From Anisus vortex (lineage: Eukaryota; Mollusca; Gastropoda; Planorbidae): 64,000 nt of DNA. The stretch is taken from contig OX421497.1 in the NCBI GenBank assembly GCA_949126835.1, positions 2,286,271 through 2,350,270 on the forward strand, written 5' to 3'. The notes beneath the pieces are model-generated. The model was not told where the DNA came from, did not search any database, and worked only from the letters and a program-made list of their open reading frames with translations. The position numbers and the translations under genes are program-made. Shown one piece after another: positions 48,101 through 59,240 of the stretch. Position 1 is the stretch's first letter, and the number at the start of each line of letters is the position of its first letter.

Positions 48101-49294
48101 GTCAACGCACGTGAGCGGGCTCCCCGCCAGTGCGTATCCGGGATAGCAGGAGCAGTTGTACCCTAGCAGATCATCATTGCAGATCTGGGAGCAGTTCGCC
48201 GCCCCCGTCTGACATTCGTTCACTGGCTTGCACAGAAATAAGTTCGTATCACTGCAATCGCTGTCAGCTAGATAAGCAGAATTGATCACATTGATCGTCG
48301 CAATTTGTATCTGAGCACAACAAGGGGTAGAGCCGCCGACATTTACACAGCTGGAATCGGGTTGTCCTGCTCCCCAAACATCATTAGCAAATGATTCGTT
48401 AGCCCAGGAGAACGTGTAACTTTGCGTATCACTTGGTTCCGCTTTCAGGTCAATCCAATAAGGCTCGCTGTTGAAGTTTACCAGTGCTCGCAGATAATCA
48501 TTGACCGCCCTGTAATCAGCGTTAGTACTGAACATAGCCAAGTCGGCTGATAAGCTGCCACAGCGGGACTTTGCCTCTGCGTTGCTTGCAGTGATCTGAG
48601 ATATCCAATAAAACTGATTGTTTGCAGTAAAGTTTTTGAAATCAGACGTAGTACTAGACCCAACCAGATTAATCCCTAGGATCGCCGTAGATAATTCTAA
48701 AACTTAAAGAAAAAGAAGAGAAAATTAATTAAACACAAGTTCATATACCAAATATTATCAATTTATATTATGTTGTTATATCAAATATTTTATTCTTTAA
48801 AAAAAAAACTCCACTTACAAAAATTACTTTTCTAGGCATAAAATGCTTATATTATGTATTTTAAGTGAAAACATGAATAAAGAAACACAAATTCAGAAAG
48901 GTTCATTACTAGCGAATATTCACAACTGACAAGAGTAACACTAATAGTTTAATCACTAAACCTAGAAACACTAGATGACAGAAGGGCAAAGAGTAAAGTA
49001 TTAAAGTAGATTGCCCAACTTGACAAAATAAAACGGTTTCTTGCTTTCTAAAAGAAAAGATCAAAATTTTGGTAGTTTTTAATCGTTTTTTTTTTTGTTG
49101 TTTTTTTTATTTTATTATTAATTTAAACGAGAATTAAACCATCAAGTCCAAAGCTACATTATTCTGTAACTTCTTTAACTTTTTTTAACTAGGTAATTAA
49201 AAGCAAAAACAAAACAAATTAGAAAAAAATAAATATTACAAAACTTACTCAGCCAAAGTGCGATAGAAATAGTTGGCCTCTGACCTGTGCTCAT
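45191..49294 (-). CDS. Membrane protein with C-type lectin-like domain and 22 EGF modules
   Basis: Two exons on the minus strand: 49294-49249 (ATG plus start of signal peptide, donor GTAAGT) and 48696-45191; 1183 aa. Signal peptide residues about 1-25 (PTISIALWL..LSTAILGINL). Residues 40-173 are a C-type lectin-like domain (FYWIS, WIDLK, W-GAGQPD, C..FLC); the QPD triplet resembles a galactose-type site. Residues 174 to about 1070 hold 22 EGF-like modules, most calcium-binding type (D-I-D-E-C start). Modules 4, 7, 10 and 14 are atypical, with CxCxAGC and no final cysteine. A CPCSC cluster, a short heptad helix, a transmembrane helix (about 1138-1160, GIVFVTLIMAVVVV) and a short Lys-rich cytoplasmic tail follow. 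Ligand and role are unknown; cell-surface adhesion or recognition is inferred. Almost the entire protein lies in one exon. Confidence 0.88.
48697..49248 (-). other. Intron of lectin/EGF gene
   Basis: GT donor at 49248 and pyrimidine-rich TTTAAGTTTTAG acceptor ending at 48697. AT-rich; no further exon seen inside. Confidence 0.75.
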
Positions 49295-50134
49295 TTTTCT
49301 TCTTCGCAAAAACTCTTTCGACTTTTTAAAATAAAACACGTTTTTTTTGTGTGTGAAATCACATATAATTACTAAATGATCTAACACCGTAAAATCCGTC
49401 CAGCACACTTTTTTTTAAGACCACGACAAACATAGTTTACATACGGCTAGTTGATGAGTTTTTATGGATGGTAGTTTTATATTTACAGCCTTTTGTCTAG
49501 ACTTAAACAAAATTTGTTTCCTCTGGTCAATGCTTCTTTACGTCACAACTTTTGGCATAGAAATGTCAAATCGACTAGTCAACAATAAAGTCCCCCCCCT
49601 CCCCCTCCCACAGTTTTCGGTTGAATAATTAACTAACTGTGGATAATGGGGGCCAAACCAAACAAAACAGAAAATAATATACTCCCAGAGAAAAAAAACA
49701 AACTGCAACCAAACGCTAAGAATTGGAGGCTTTACAAACGATATGAGCAACGTACATTTATATCAATAGTCTATAGATCTATATTATAAAAACAAACAAA
49801 AGTGTGTGTGGGCTAAGATATAGATCTATAAAGAACAGTTAAATCAATAGTATGTAGAAGATGAGGAGAGCCGGGAAAGGAACAGTAATAACAAAACGAA
49901 TTGAACATCGGCGAAACAAAAGACTGATTAATGTTTTCAGCATAATTTAGAGACCTCGAGACATCATCGATTTCGAGGCTCTGTGTGCGTATGGCTATAA
50001 TGTGTCCATGCGACGTTTGCTTATTGTTTGAAATCAGGGCGTTGCCGCGCTTAGGAGAGGCGACCGCATTAAGCAGCACTGTACGGGGGGCGGCATTAGT
50101 CCGCAAAATCTTAATCAAATTTGAACATCTAGGG
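49295..50134. other. Upstream region of lectin/EGF gene
   Basis: Presumed promoter and 5' UTR of the minus-strand gene. No convincing TATA box was found. ORFs of 70-101 codons here have no recognisable domain. Confidence 0.45.
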
Positions 50135-50340
50135 CAGGTGTCGGCAGCCTACGGAACGTGTTCCACACTTGGCACGCCGAGGGATTTTCAATGGCACGCG
50201 CAAGAGGCCCAAAATGTCTATTCAAGTCTCTTCTACAATAAATTTAATGCTACAGCAGGATGACTTTTAGACTGTTGGCACGCAGGATGAATTAGAAATT
50301 ATTGTTTGGCACACTGTTATCAAAAGGTTGCAGAACCCTG
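50135..50340. mobile_element. Non-autonomous hAT element, CAGGGGTCGG family
   Basis: 206 bp, left end CAGGTGTCGGCAGCC and right end GGTTGCAGAACCCTG. Flanked by ATCTAGGG (50127-50134) and ATCTAAGT (50341-50348), six of eight bases equal. Orientation is opposite to the copies at 42976 and 43761. Confidence 0.8.
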
Positions 50341-52089
50341 ATCTAAGTATCGGCTTTTCTAAGATTTGCATCATGCTGAGTACATATATAATATCACACA
50401 GCCGTTTTCGGTATAGATTAGGCGAACTAATCTCTTTCATTGTGTCAGTAATTTGGATAGAGAAGACCTTTTAAATTATCGTGCAATTTGTTATTTTAAA
50501 TAGCGAATTACAATACTATCAAGCAAATTAAAAAAGGCTACTTTTTAACAAAATTATCACTTCGCCAGATGGGCTATTGGTCCAATTTTTCAAACAATAG
50601 CATAGGCCAGGGCGTGGGCCCGCAAGTGATCAATGCGACATAGGCTACATTACTGACTTTTCATATAGATTCTACCTAATAATAAAGAGTCACACGCTGC
50701 CACGCACTTTTATATAAATATCTACAGTAGAAACTGTGTCTACGAATGCTTTGGAATACATCCATCTTGGTTAACGTTTTATTTAATCAGGACCGGCTCT
50801 AGGGTTTTTGACACCCTAGACAAAAAATAATTCTGCGGCCTCATTAAAGTGCCTTTGGCGGGGAGAAACTGAGTAGTGTTAGGGCATTATATACACTTAG
50901 CCCTGTACCAGAAGCCTACATGCCAAGACTGCTTCCGTTAACCGCGGGTTATAACTTAGTGTGCGCATTCGAAGAGTTTTTATTGTATTTTCGTATAGAT
51001 GTTTTGTAAATTCATTACGCTACGAGTATAGATAAGCTTAGGCCCTACTATGAAACATGTTGAAAAGAGCCAAAGAATGCAGAAAATGGTTGGAATCAAC
51101 ATCTAGACTAAGCAAGGCATGCTCGTCCATATAGGCAACCTAGGCAACAACCTATAGGCCTACTCGTAGGCCTATATGGGTGCAAAATTGGGGGGGGGGG
51201 CATAATTGAGGATTTTGTTTTATTTGGAGATTTAAAAATATAAACTAAATTAAAGTGTTCTTAATTATTTTTTTTTGTGGGGGGGCCACTCGTGGCCTCG
51301 CCTTCCACATAGGCATACGACAGAAAAATGCAGTTAATTCATTTTCCTTTACTTTAAAATCATAAATAGGCCTACTTTTTATGTTGCGATTAGCTTGGTT
51401 GGACTGGAGCGCTTACAAATACAATTGTAGGGGAATAAATTAATTTTATTTCACATTTTCAACGAAATAATGGGTTTGTCACTAAAAAAAAATATTTTTG
51501 GGATGTGTGGGGGCCCCTTTGTGTGGGGGACCCTGTTCCAATGGAACACGTGGAACATGCCTAAATACGCCACTGCTAGTAATAATACATAAGGCGTTAC
51601 ATTTTTAACTTAAAATTAGAGAGATCGAATTAATACAACAACTTTCTTTTCTAATGCTCAGATAAACATATAGGCCTAAGGACAAAAACAAATGCTTGTA
51701 AGTAGGCATGCATAGGCCTACTAGGCCTATCATTTCTTCCCGATAGGCCTATAAGAATGGGTTGCCCCAACTATAGGCCTATATATATAGCCAGGTAAAC
51801 CAGTAACTTAAACGCATTTAATAAAAATAATAATGCAATAATAAAAATGCAAGACTAGACATAGAGCTTAAAGCTTATAGGCTAAGCTTATAGCCTATCT
51901 TATCAGGGATGAGCGCAAAAAGGAGCTCTGCGTCAGGCCTAGGCCTAAAATACGGGTCGCGTTGAGTATTTTTTTTTAATTCAGCGTATGGATAGACTTT
52001 ACAAGCTTATGTGGCGCCCCAGGCACATGTGAGGGCACTGTAGGTAGGCCTACCTACCCAGATAGTAGCAGTACAGTCACGTGAATACT
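50341..52089. other. Repeat-rich intergenic region, AGGCCTA-dense
   Basis: No gene. It contains fragments of non-autonomous DNA elements (GGACCGGCTCTAGGGTTTTT near 50786; GGGGCCCC-rich pieces near 51285 and 51505), a poly-G run near 51192-51201 and many TAGGCCTA-type palindromes. Confidence 0.5.
51011..51101 (+). repeat. 91-bp inverted repeat, left arm
   Basis: The segment from TTCATTACGCTACGAGTATA to GGTTGGAATCAACA reappears reverse-complemented at 56795-56885 with a single mismatch noticed. The arms are separated by 5.7 kb. Confidence 0.88.
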
Positions 52090-52312
52090 ACGTCGGACCA
52101 GATTGATCCGTAGAGCTGATGAAGCAGCTAGCGTTCAACAGTTTCGGCTTTACCGCCCCAACTAAAGTCGCGTAGCTTACCCATCAGGGACACCTTACCA
52201 GAACAGGAATAACAAATCATAGCCATAGCCTTCACTAGGATTCGAATCCAGGACCTTAGGCTATTAGTACCTAGGTTAGGTAGGCCTACGCTCTGCCGCT
52301 AGCCCAAAACTA
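52090..52312 (-). repeat. SINE family A copy, diverged
   Basis: The minus strand has GGATTCGAATCCTAGTGAAGG (near the B box), TTTAGTTGGGGCGGTAAAG and CTACGGATCAATCTGGTCCG, in the same order as the copy at 18941-19200, with internal deletions. Confidence 0.6.
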
Positions 52313-52987
52313 ACTGTGCACATGCCCTTCTGTGTAAACCGCGGTATCGAATGTTGTCCCCATGACAGTTTGATCACATTATGCTTCGAAGCTAAATTAT
52401 TATTGTTCTGAGAATTAAAAGATGTGTGCTGATATTCAGGGCCCTCGAGAGAAAAAAAAGATGCCGGTACGAAATCTTTTGTGGGCCCCCTTCTCTCCCC
52501 CCCCCCCCCCCCCCGCCAAAACCTTTTTTTTCCTAACACTATTCAGATCTTGATGATTTATTTGTATTAGGCCTACATACGTTGGAAAAATCAGGAATCT
52601 TTTCAAAAGGTCTGTGGATCATTTTGTGAAACTGCCATAAGTGTAACCATTTACCATTAAAGTGTAATAATTTCAATCATAGCCTTACATGTCTATTACA
52701 AAAATACATTAATCAAGTATTCTTAGTTTAAATTGTTGTAGATCTAATTGGTCCTCCGCTTCAGTAATGATCAGAATTGATCTAATTATTTACAAAAATA
52801 TACCCAACTCATTCATCTTTTGAATGCTTACTGTTTGGTGAAAAGAAATAGTCAACAGAAAATACATCAAATGGCCTACATGAATGATAAAAAAGACAGA
52901 GAAGAAAAAGACTAGTTTTATTAAAACAGGGCTAACTTAAATTGCGTGCCTTTTTCTTGTCAAAACTACGAATTACTGTGTCAAAGT

Positions 52988-54020
52988 TTATTGTCTTGCA
53001 ATGCCAGACTCAATACTGAGCCTAGCCAAGTTGTGCAGGCGATCCTGACTCATGGTGGACCTAAGGCAATTTTTGATGAGCTTAAATTTACTGAATCTCC
53101 TCTCTGCTAATGCTACTGGACTGGTGATGTAAGAAACATCCACGAACTGACACGTATGTTATGAAAAATATTTTCTAATTTGGAATTTGCCAAAACATCA
53201 GTTCCAATGCACCCAACTGTTCTTTACCAACATTTGCATTGTGAACCATTGTTAGGTGAATTATTTCCTGAAGAAAGTCTTCACAACTTATGATATTATA
53301 ATACTTTTCTTCTAACTTAGTAGCTTTATACTTCAAGTCTTCTTCTGACATCTTTTGGCATTTCCAAAGAAAGCTGAATGTGTTAGAAATATCTTTGACT
53401 GAATTGAACCGAACTGTAAACTGTAAGCCCTCCAATAACACTATGCCATTATCTAATACAACATAAAATAATGTGTTTTCGAAAGGGGCTTCCTCAGGGC
53501 ATTCTTCGTTTCGTTCATCTCATTCACATTTTCAACAGGTGTATATATCCTCGTCATGGAATCTTGTTGTTTTTTTACTGGCAGTTGTATTGATGTTCCT
53601 AAACTATTGTACTTCTATCTGCAGGTGGGATTCAACAAGCTTAGCTTCATTCCACATTGCTTTCCAACTGTTTCGCAAAGCGCCTAGTTGTGCATATTAT
53701 AAGCTTTCTATGTTTGCAACTTCCATATCTATAGTCGCATCACAAGCTTGAATGACTTTGTTGCAGAAGCCAAAAGAGACTAGTATACTGTGCCAAACGA
53801 CTGATATTATAATGCTAGAGAAAGAACCGGCATAACATATACATCTCATGAATTTCGTTTCTGGTTTTCGGAGTAAGATTCAGCTTTAACAGGTCTTCCA
53901 TAGCCAACTCAACCCCTGGTAGATGAGCTACAAATTGTTTTACATTTTCAATTCGATCTGACCATATTGTGCTAGAAATGCCATGAAGCTTTGACAGTAT
54001 TTTCCACCTCTTGAGGCTGC
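52988..54020 (-). pseudogene. hAT transposase relic (ZMYM/TTF-type)
   Basis: Reading the minus strand gives successive pieces of one hAT transposase in different frames. These are LKRWKILSKLHGIS and LTPKTRNEIHEMYM near 53840-54010, LGALRNSWKAMWNEAKLVES near 53640-53690, an open 88-codon piece (53175-53441), then the C-terminal dimerisation domain (ALAERRFSKFKLIKNCLRST) ending at a TAA at 52988. Frame changes and stops make it inactive. The order and final domain are diagnostic of hAT. Confidence 0.8.
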
Positions 54021-54261
54021 AACTGAATAATATGTATTTATTTTACATTTGTTTAAAATTATGATTACTTCAACCTCCCCTCGTGGCTACCGCACAGGAG
54101 ATCATTAAAGTGTAAAAGAATCGACTAACTAGCTTTGACTGCCGTACTAGTATGCAGCGACATAGAGTATGTAGGCCTAGACTACTAAGCTAACAGGGAG
54201 AACTTTAAGCCTTTAAGGCTCATAGGTCTATATCTGTAATCGTCCTGCAGAAAAATAATAA

Positions 54262-55075
54262 AAAAGAGATAAGAAGATAAGATAAGAATGGGCATTTCCT
54301 ATAGCGCTTCTATCCATGCTATTAAATTAGCATGCTTATTGCGCTCTGGGTTTGATTTGCAGTGGCAGATGTATTAGCCAAAAAGAAAGGTCTTTAAGTT
54401 CTTTTTAAAAGATTCTCTTTGTCACAGATTCTCTCGGTGTCTGAGGTAAATTGTTCCATAAAGAAGGCACAACTGATTCAAATGAGCGCACTTCCAGGTA
54501 CTTGAAAATAATTTTATGTTCTATTCGCTTTATCACCGGGAGCCAGTGGAGATCCCTCAGTGTCGGGGAGATATGATCTTGCCTCCTCACCCCCGAAACA
54601 ATGCGCGCAGCGGTGTTCTGCACTCTCTGTAATCTCTGCAGTTGGTTCTGGGGCTAACCCCACATGCAACTATTGCAGTAATCCAACCTTGACTGGATAA
54701 GAGAGACGTTACTGCTACGGTATTGACCGTCCTTCTATTGAGTTGAGGTCGCAGCTGACCCAGGGCGCGTAGATGAGACGAACAAGCCTTAACCACAGCA
54801 ATGATATGTGGAACCATTGATATTTTATTATCAATAAAATGGCCAAGGTCTCTAACCGTGTTGGACAACGTTATCTCGGAAGCCCCAACCTTGATCGTAG
54901 TAATAGCTATTTTCCGAAGACTGACACCAGAACCACAGATAATTGCCTTTGTCTTGTCATCATTTAATTTAAGTCTGTTTGCAGCCATCCATGCCTTAAT
55001 TATTTGACAGCACTCCTCCACATTACCAACAGCAGCAGCGCAGGCAGACGAATCAGGACGAAAACTAAGATCCTA
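54262..55075 (-). pseudogene. L2/CR1-like LINE reverse transcriptase relic
   Basis: The minus strand encodes the region just after the RT active site (LSFRPDSS..., WMAANRLKLNDDKTKAIICG, VRDLGHFIDNKISM), then QNTAARIVSGVRRQDHISPT, LRDLHWLPVIKRIEHKI and a C-terminal SLWNNLPQTPRESVTKRIFK. A frameshift near 54620 and an internal deletion split it. The 3' tail (ATGGGCATTTCCTATAGCGC) resembles a fragment at about 18480-18545. The catalytic YxDD segment was not seen. Confidence 0.8.
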
Positions 55076-56225
55076 AATGCTATCGGAAATAATTAGGCCC
55101 TTATTACAACTTAAGGATTTCATTGCATATTTAACAAAATGTTCAAGTACACATTCAAATAATATAATAATTAAGGGCCCCCAGCGCCACGCGAGATTGT
55201 AGAAGGTTTTGGGACATCTCCTCTTAGCTTAATAGCAATAATTAAAAAAATACTTGCGTAATTGCCAATTTCATTTTAAATTTTAATATTCATGGGCTTC
55301 ATGGGCCCCCCTAAACTCTCATCATGGGCCCCGGTACGGCGTACCGGCTGTACCCCCCCCCCCCCTCTCGTGGGGCCTGCTGATATTAGGCTATAGCTAA
55401 CAAAAGAATCGCATATCGCGACGTCACCTTCAGTGCCTTCATTCTTCAGGCGCGGTGCCTGGTGAAGTTTTCCTAGTTATAGGGGGCCTAAGTCTACCAC
55501 CCCGAAAGACTGCCTCTGGTGAGAATTCATTGCTGTAAAAAAAAATGAAAATAGGCCTACTTCATTTTAAATTGGTGAGGACGCAATAATCTTCTTTATA
55601 GAAGGAGCGTCTACAGTCTACAGTACTACGCTGTATAAGATAAGAGATTTAAAGGGTTTTGTTTCGTCATCTAAATCTATATTCCTTCATTTTAATTTAT
55701 TTTTTTTTAAATATAAAACAAAGCAACCGAGCACAAAATGACATTTTATTTTACTACATTTCAGGCCTTTTTTTATTAATAACAACAAATTAGAAATATA
55801 ATTTAACAGGTAGGCTAGGCTATATGATACTATATCTTATATTTTATTACAGACGCTACTTCTGTAAAGAAGATTAGTCCGTCATACGCTCCTTCATAGC
55901 CTAAGTCTAGTCGTGCATTTTCGTCTGTCGGTAGTTTTTTTTTCATATGATAAATATGTAGGGCCTAACAATCTCATTGACGACATTGAATATGTTATAT
56001 GAATATGTTCTGTCGGAGTTTTTTCTAGACAAAAGAAAATACATAGTCTAGATCTAGATGTAGGCCTACATATCATTATCATGTCCTTAAACAAAATTAA
56101 TGTCTTTTTTATTATTTTAAATGTATATCAAGACATTTAATAAAAGACAATCAAGTGTTATTCTTTTTTATATATCATAATAAATTTAATAAATTATAAA
56201 GGAATAAAGGTCTTCCTATATTATA
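55076..56225. other. Repeat-rich intergenic stretch, no gene
   Basis: Contains GGGGCCCCGGTACGGCGTACC-type DNA-element debris and poly-C near 55140-55380. A fragment of SINE family B lies at about 55849-55912. Confidence 0.5.
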
Positions 56226-56355
56226 AGTTTACAGACGTTCCTTCTAGATTCTAGATAGAAGATTATTTATTATTACGTCCACTAGGCCCAAAACTCCTGC
56301 AGGGCGACAGGGATCCGTCGGTGGCAGGGCTAGAACCCGCGACCTGTCCGTTGGT
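56226..56355 (-). repeat. SINE family B copy, best B box
   Basis: About 130 bp. The minus strand contains GGTCGCGGGTTCTAGCCCTG, a tRNA-like B-box region, then CCACCGACGGATCCCTGTCG and TTTTGGGCCTAGTGGACG. An internal TTCTAGATTCTAGATAG duplication distinguishes it from the copy at 24913. Confidence 0.7.
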
Positions 56356-57185
56356 TTTTTGGTGAATAAATACTGAGGTTATAGCATAGCATAGGGTATA
56401 GGATAGGCCTACAAATCTAAATAAATATGTTTTATTCTGAAATTCGTTGCGTAAATAATAATAAAGAACAAATATTAGTATTAGCAAAAATATTAAAAAA
56501 CAATAAAATTTTTCTAGCCAAAAAAAAAAGGAAAAAAATAGCTAAGTAGCCTACAAACTATAATTATAAGAAATAGGCATTATATTGCAATAAATCCACT
56601 TGGATATCAATTATAGCCTATGCTATAGACAATAGGCTATAAATGCTATAATAGCCTACGGCCTAAGACCTAAGGCCTAAGGCTATCAACATAATTAAAC
56701 ATAATTAACATAAAAAAACAATCATTAGGCTATAATGCTACTAATGGTAATCCTTTATCAAAACTATTAACTTTAATTTAGTTTATATTTTGATTGTTGA
56801 TTCCAACCATTTTCTGCATTCTTTGGCTCTTTTCAACATGTTTCATAGTAGGGCCTAAGCTTATCTATACTCGTAGCATAATGAAAAAAACCTAGACTCC
56901 TAGACCTAGTTAAATTTTAACATTTAAATTTATTATTAGGCATTCATTAGGAATGGTTATTTTTTCAGACAATAATTTTTTTTTTCTTAAAGAATTAGGC
57001 ACATAAGTCTATCATTGATTTCATAAAGGCTATCAAATTAAAGAGAGCAAAATATAGATTTTAAATATAAAAGATTAATTTTGATTAAACAGCGTAATTC
57101 TGTACAGAATAAATTGATGATGGAAAAATCTGAAAGAGAGGTCCTAGTTGATGACGCCAATTTTTCACCGCCTGATGCTCCCAAC
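56356..57185. other. AT-rich intergenic with TATAGGCT palindromes
   Basis: No gene. Dense TAGGCTATA/AGGCCTAAGG words around 56560-56720; the right arm of the 91-bp inverted repeat lies within. Confidence 0.5.
56795..56885 (-). repeat. 91-bp inverted repeat, right arm
   Basis: Reverse complement of 51011-51101 with one noticed mismatch. Together with its partner it brackets the hAT and LINE relics. Confidence 0.88.
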
Positions 57186-58046
57186 TAGAGATGGGCAAAA
57201 CCGTTCACCATGCTGATCGCCGCTCAATTGAGCGCTCACTAAAAAGATACGGATCTGTTGAACGGTTCCACGGATCACTTAGTAATTTACCGCCCCCCCC
57301 CCCCCCCCCCCGCCTCCCTCCATAATTTTATATGTTGGATGTCAAGGGGAGAGAAAAACAACTTGGATCCCTTGTTGAAACGCTGTTTTTTTTTTTACTT
57401 AAAACATTAAAAAATATAAATAAGAAATAATTGTTCTCAATTGTCTAGTTGTAGGCTACTAAACTAATTGTAATTAAACTTTTGTTTTTAAGTTAAGCTA
57501 TAATTCCTTTTTTTCACCTTATAAGTAAAATTAAAAGGGTAAATGTAAAATACTGTAATCATATTGGCTAATTATAATGCAAAAATGGTATCATCAACAT
57601 TATTTACAATTGACAGCAATTGTACGATCACTCGCATTCGAAACCAGCATATCGAAATGCAGAACGGGAACCGATCAGTACAGACCCATTCAGTACTGAG
57701 GGGGTCTGAGCTGATCAGTACTGAGCGGGTCTGAGCCGATCAGTACAGACCCATATCAGTACTGAGCGGGTCTGAGCCGATCAGTACTGAGCGGGTCTGA
57801 TCCGATCAGTACAGACCCATATCAGTACTGAGCGGGTCTGATCCGATCAGTACTGAGCGGGTCTGAATCGGTCTGATCCAGGTCAGATCCGGATTCTAAG
57901 TGAACTATGGAAACCAACATATCGAAATGCAGAACAGGAACGGATCAGTACTGATCCGGGTCTTTTGACAGTGATCGGCTTTCGGAACCGTTCCTTTGAA
58001 AGACCCGGATCAGTTGATCAGTTCTTTAGTGAGCGACCCATCTCTA
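57186..58046. mobile_element. 861-bp non-autonomous hAT element with internal tandem repeats
   Basis: Ends TAGAGATGGGC and ACCCATCTCTA, flanked by an exact 8-bp duplication CTCCCAAC (57178-57185 and 58047-58054). The interior has a poly-C run (57292-57311) and, at about 57670-57870, tandem copies of GATCAGTACTGAGCGGGTCT with CAGTAC palindromes. No coding capacity. Confidence 0.88.
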
Positions 58047-58054
58047 CTCCCAAC

Positions 58055-59045
58055 TCGATATAGTTAAACTTTGATTTGTCATATGTTTGAGTGTTCATAG
58101 CGACCTAAAAATATATCGTTGTAATTCGAATCAATGTCATTAGAACTAGTAGGCCTACTACACTACTAGTAGACCCTTTATTAACCGATGATACTAGGAT
58201 TGTTTAAATTCTTGTAAAACATCCTAAAACAATGTGGTTTTAGCTTTTAGGGGCAAGGTATGGAACTCGACAGGATCACATTGTCATAATTGTAAAAATA
58301 ATTCACAAACAATTTTGACCGATATCAGGCATAAAATTGTAATGATAATGTAAATCTACTGGAGTTTTGTTTTAAATATTATAAACTCTATTTTGGAGTG
58401 ATCTGCCCTTTTATGAACGGAAAAATGTACATTTGAAATAGTATTTACAACTTGAATGCCGAAACGGCCATTTTTATCTGCCGTAACCCCACAGATCAAG
58501 CCATTATGGCCAATCATTAGTTTGACAGTTTGTGGGTTAGGTAGTGTTAAATCTAAGTACTGGTAAACGTAAGTTACTGGTGGCAGGTTTCACAAAAATG
58601 GGACTCAAAAAAAATGTGAGCTTTAAATATTACTGTATTATATATCTTTTTAAAGCATGAAAGCTAAGGAATCTGAATATAAAGGTTAGGCTAGAAAGTC
58701 CGCTGACTTTTCACTGTTATAGTAATATAGTTATATAATATAACTGGTAAGAGCACAACTGAAAGTTCCAAATCGTATTATGAAAACAGACATTAACCTA
58801 ATAACTTGCCACAAATCACAGGAATAGGTTTGAAGAGAGGATTCCAATTTTAATAAAAATTAAAAAAATAATGAATTTCTAAGTGATAAAATTTGAGTAT
58901 CAAAGAAAAAGAAGAAAAAATGAAGTTTATCAGTAATATTAGCCTATGGGCAGGTAACTGCAGTAATTATCCCTAATATAATAAGTGTAAACATTATTGG
59001 AGTTCCTGCCCCTTACTTGTTTTAAAATAAAATAAGTACCCTTCG
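58055..59045. other. Intergenic stretch, no gene seen
   Basis: AT-rich sequence without recognisable repeats or long ORFs. Confidence 0.5.
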
Positions 59046-59240
59046 GATTAAATTGATCATAGGGCCAGTAAATCAGTGTTTACCAGTTTCTGTGGCCATG
59101 GCATACTAGTTGATTGTGTGGCTAGCACAATGCACAGCAGCCTTTACTTTACCCCAACTAAAGTCAGGTTCCCATCAGAGCTGGGGAGACTCAGGGACAC
59201 CCTCCAGACCTGGGAAAAAATCCTAGCCTTCACAAAGATT
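59046..59240 (-). repeat. SINE family A copy, B box eroded
   Basis: It matches the body of the copy at 18941-19200 (AGGGCCAGTAAATCAGTGTT, CCCATCAGAGCTGGG), but the B-box position is mutated. A SINE family B-like fragment follows at about 59249-59320. Confidence 0.65.

Noticed and set aside
45669..48166. Many 64-148 codon ORFs on both strands
   Set aside because: Shadows of the EGF exon; its cysteine-rich reading frame is continuous for 3.5 kb.
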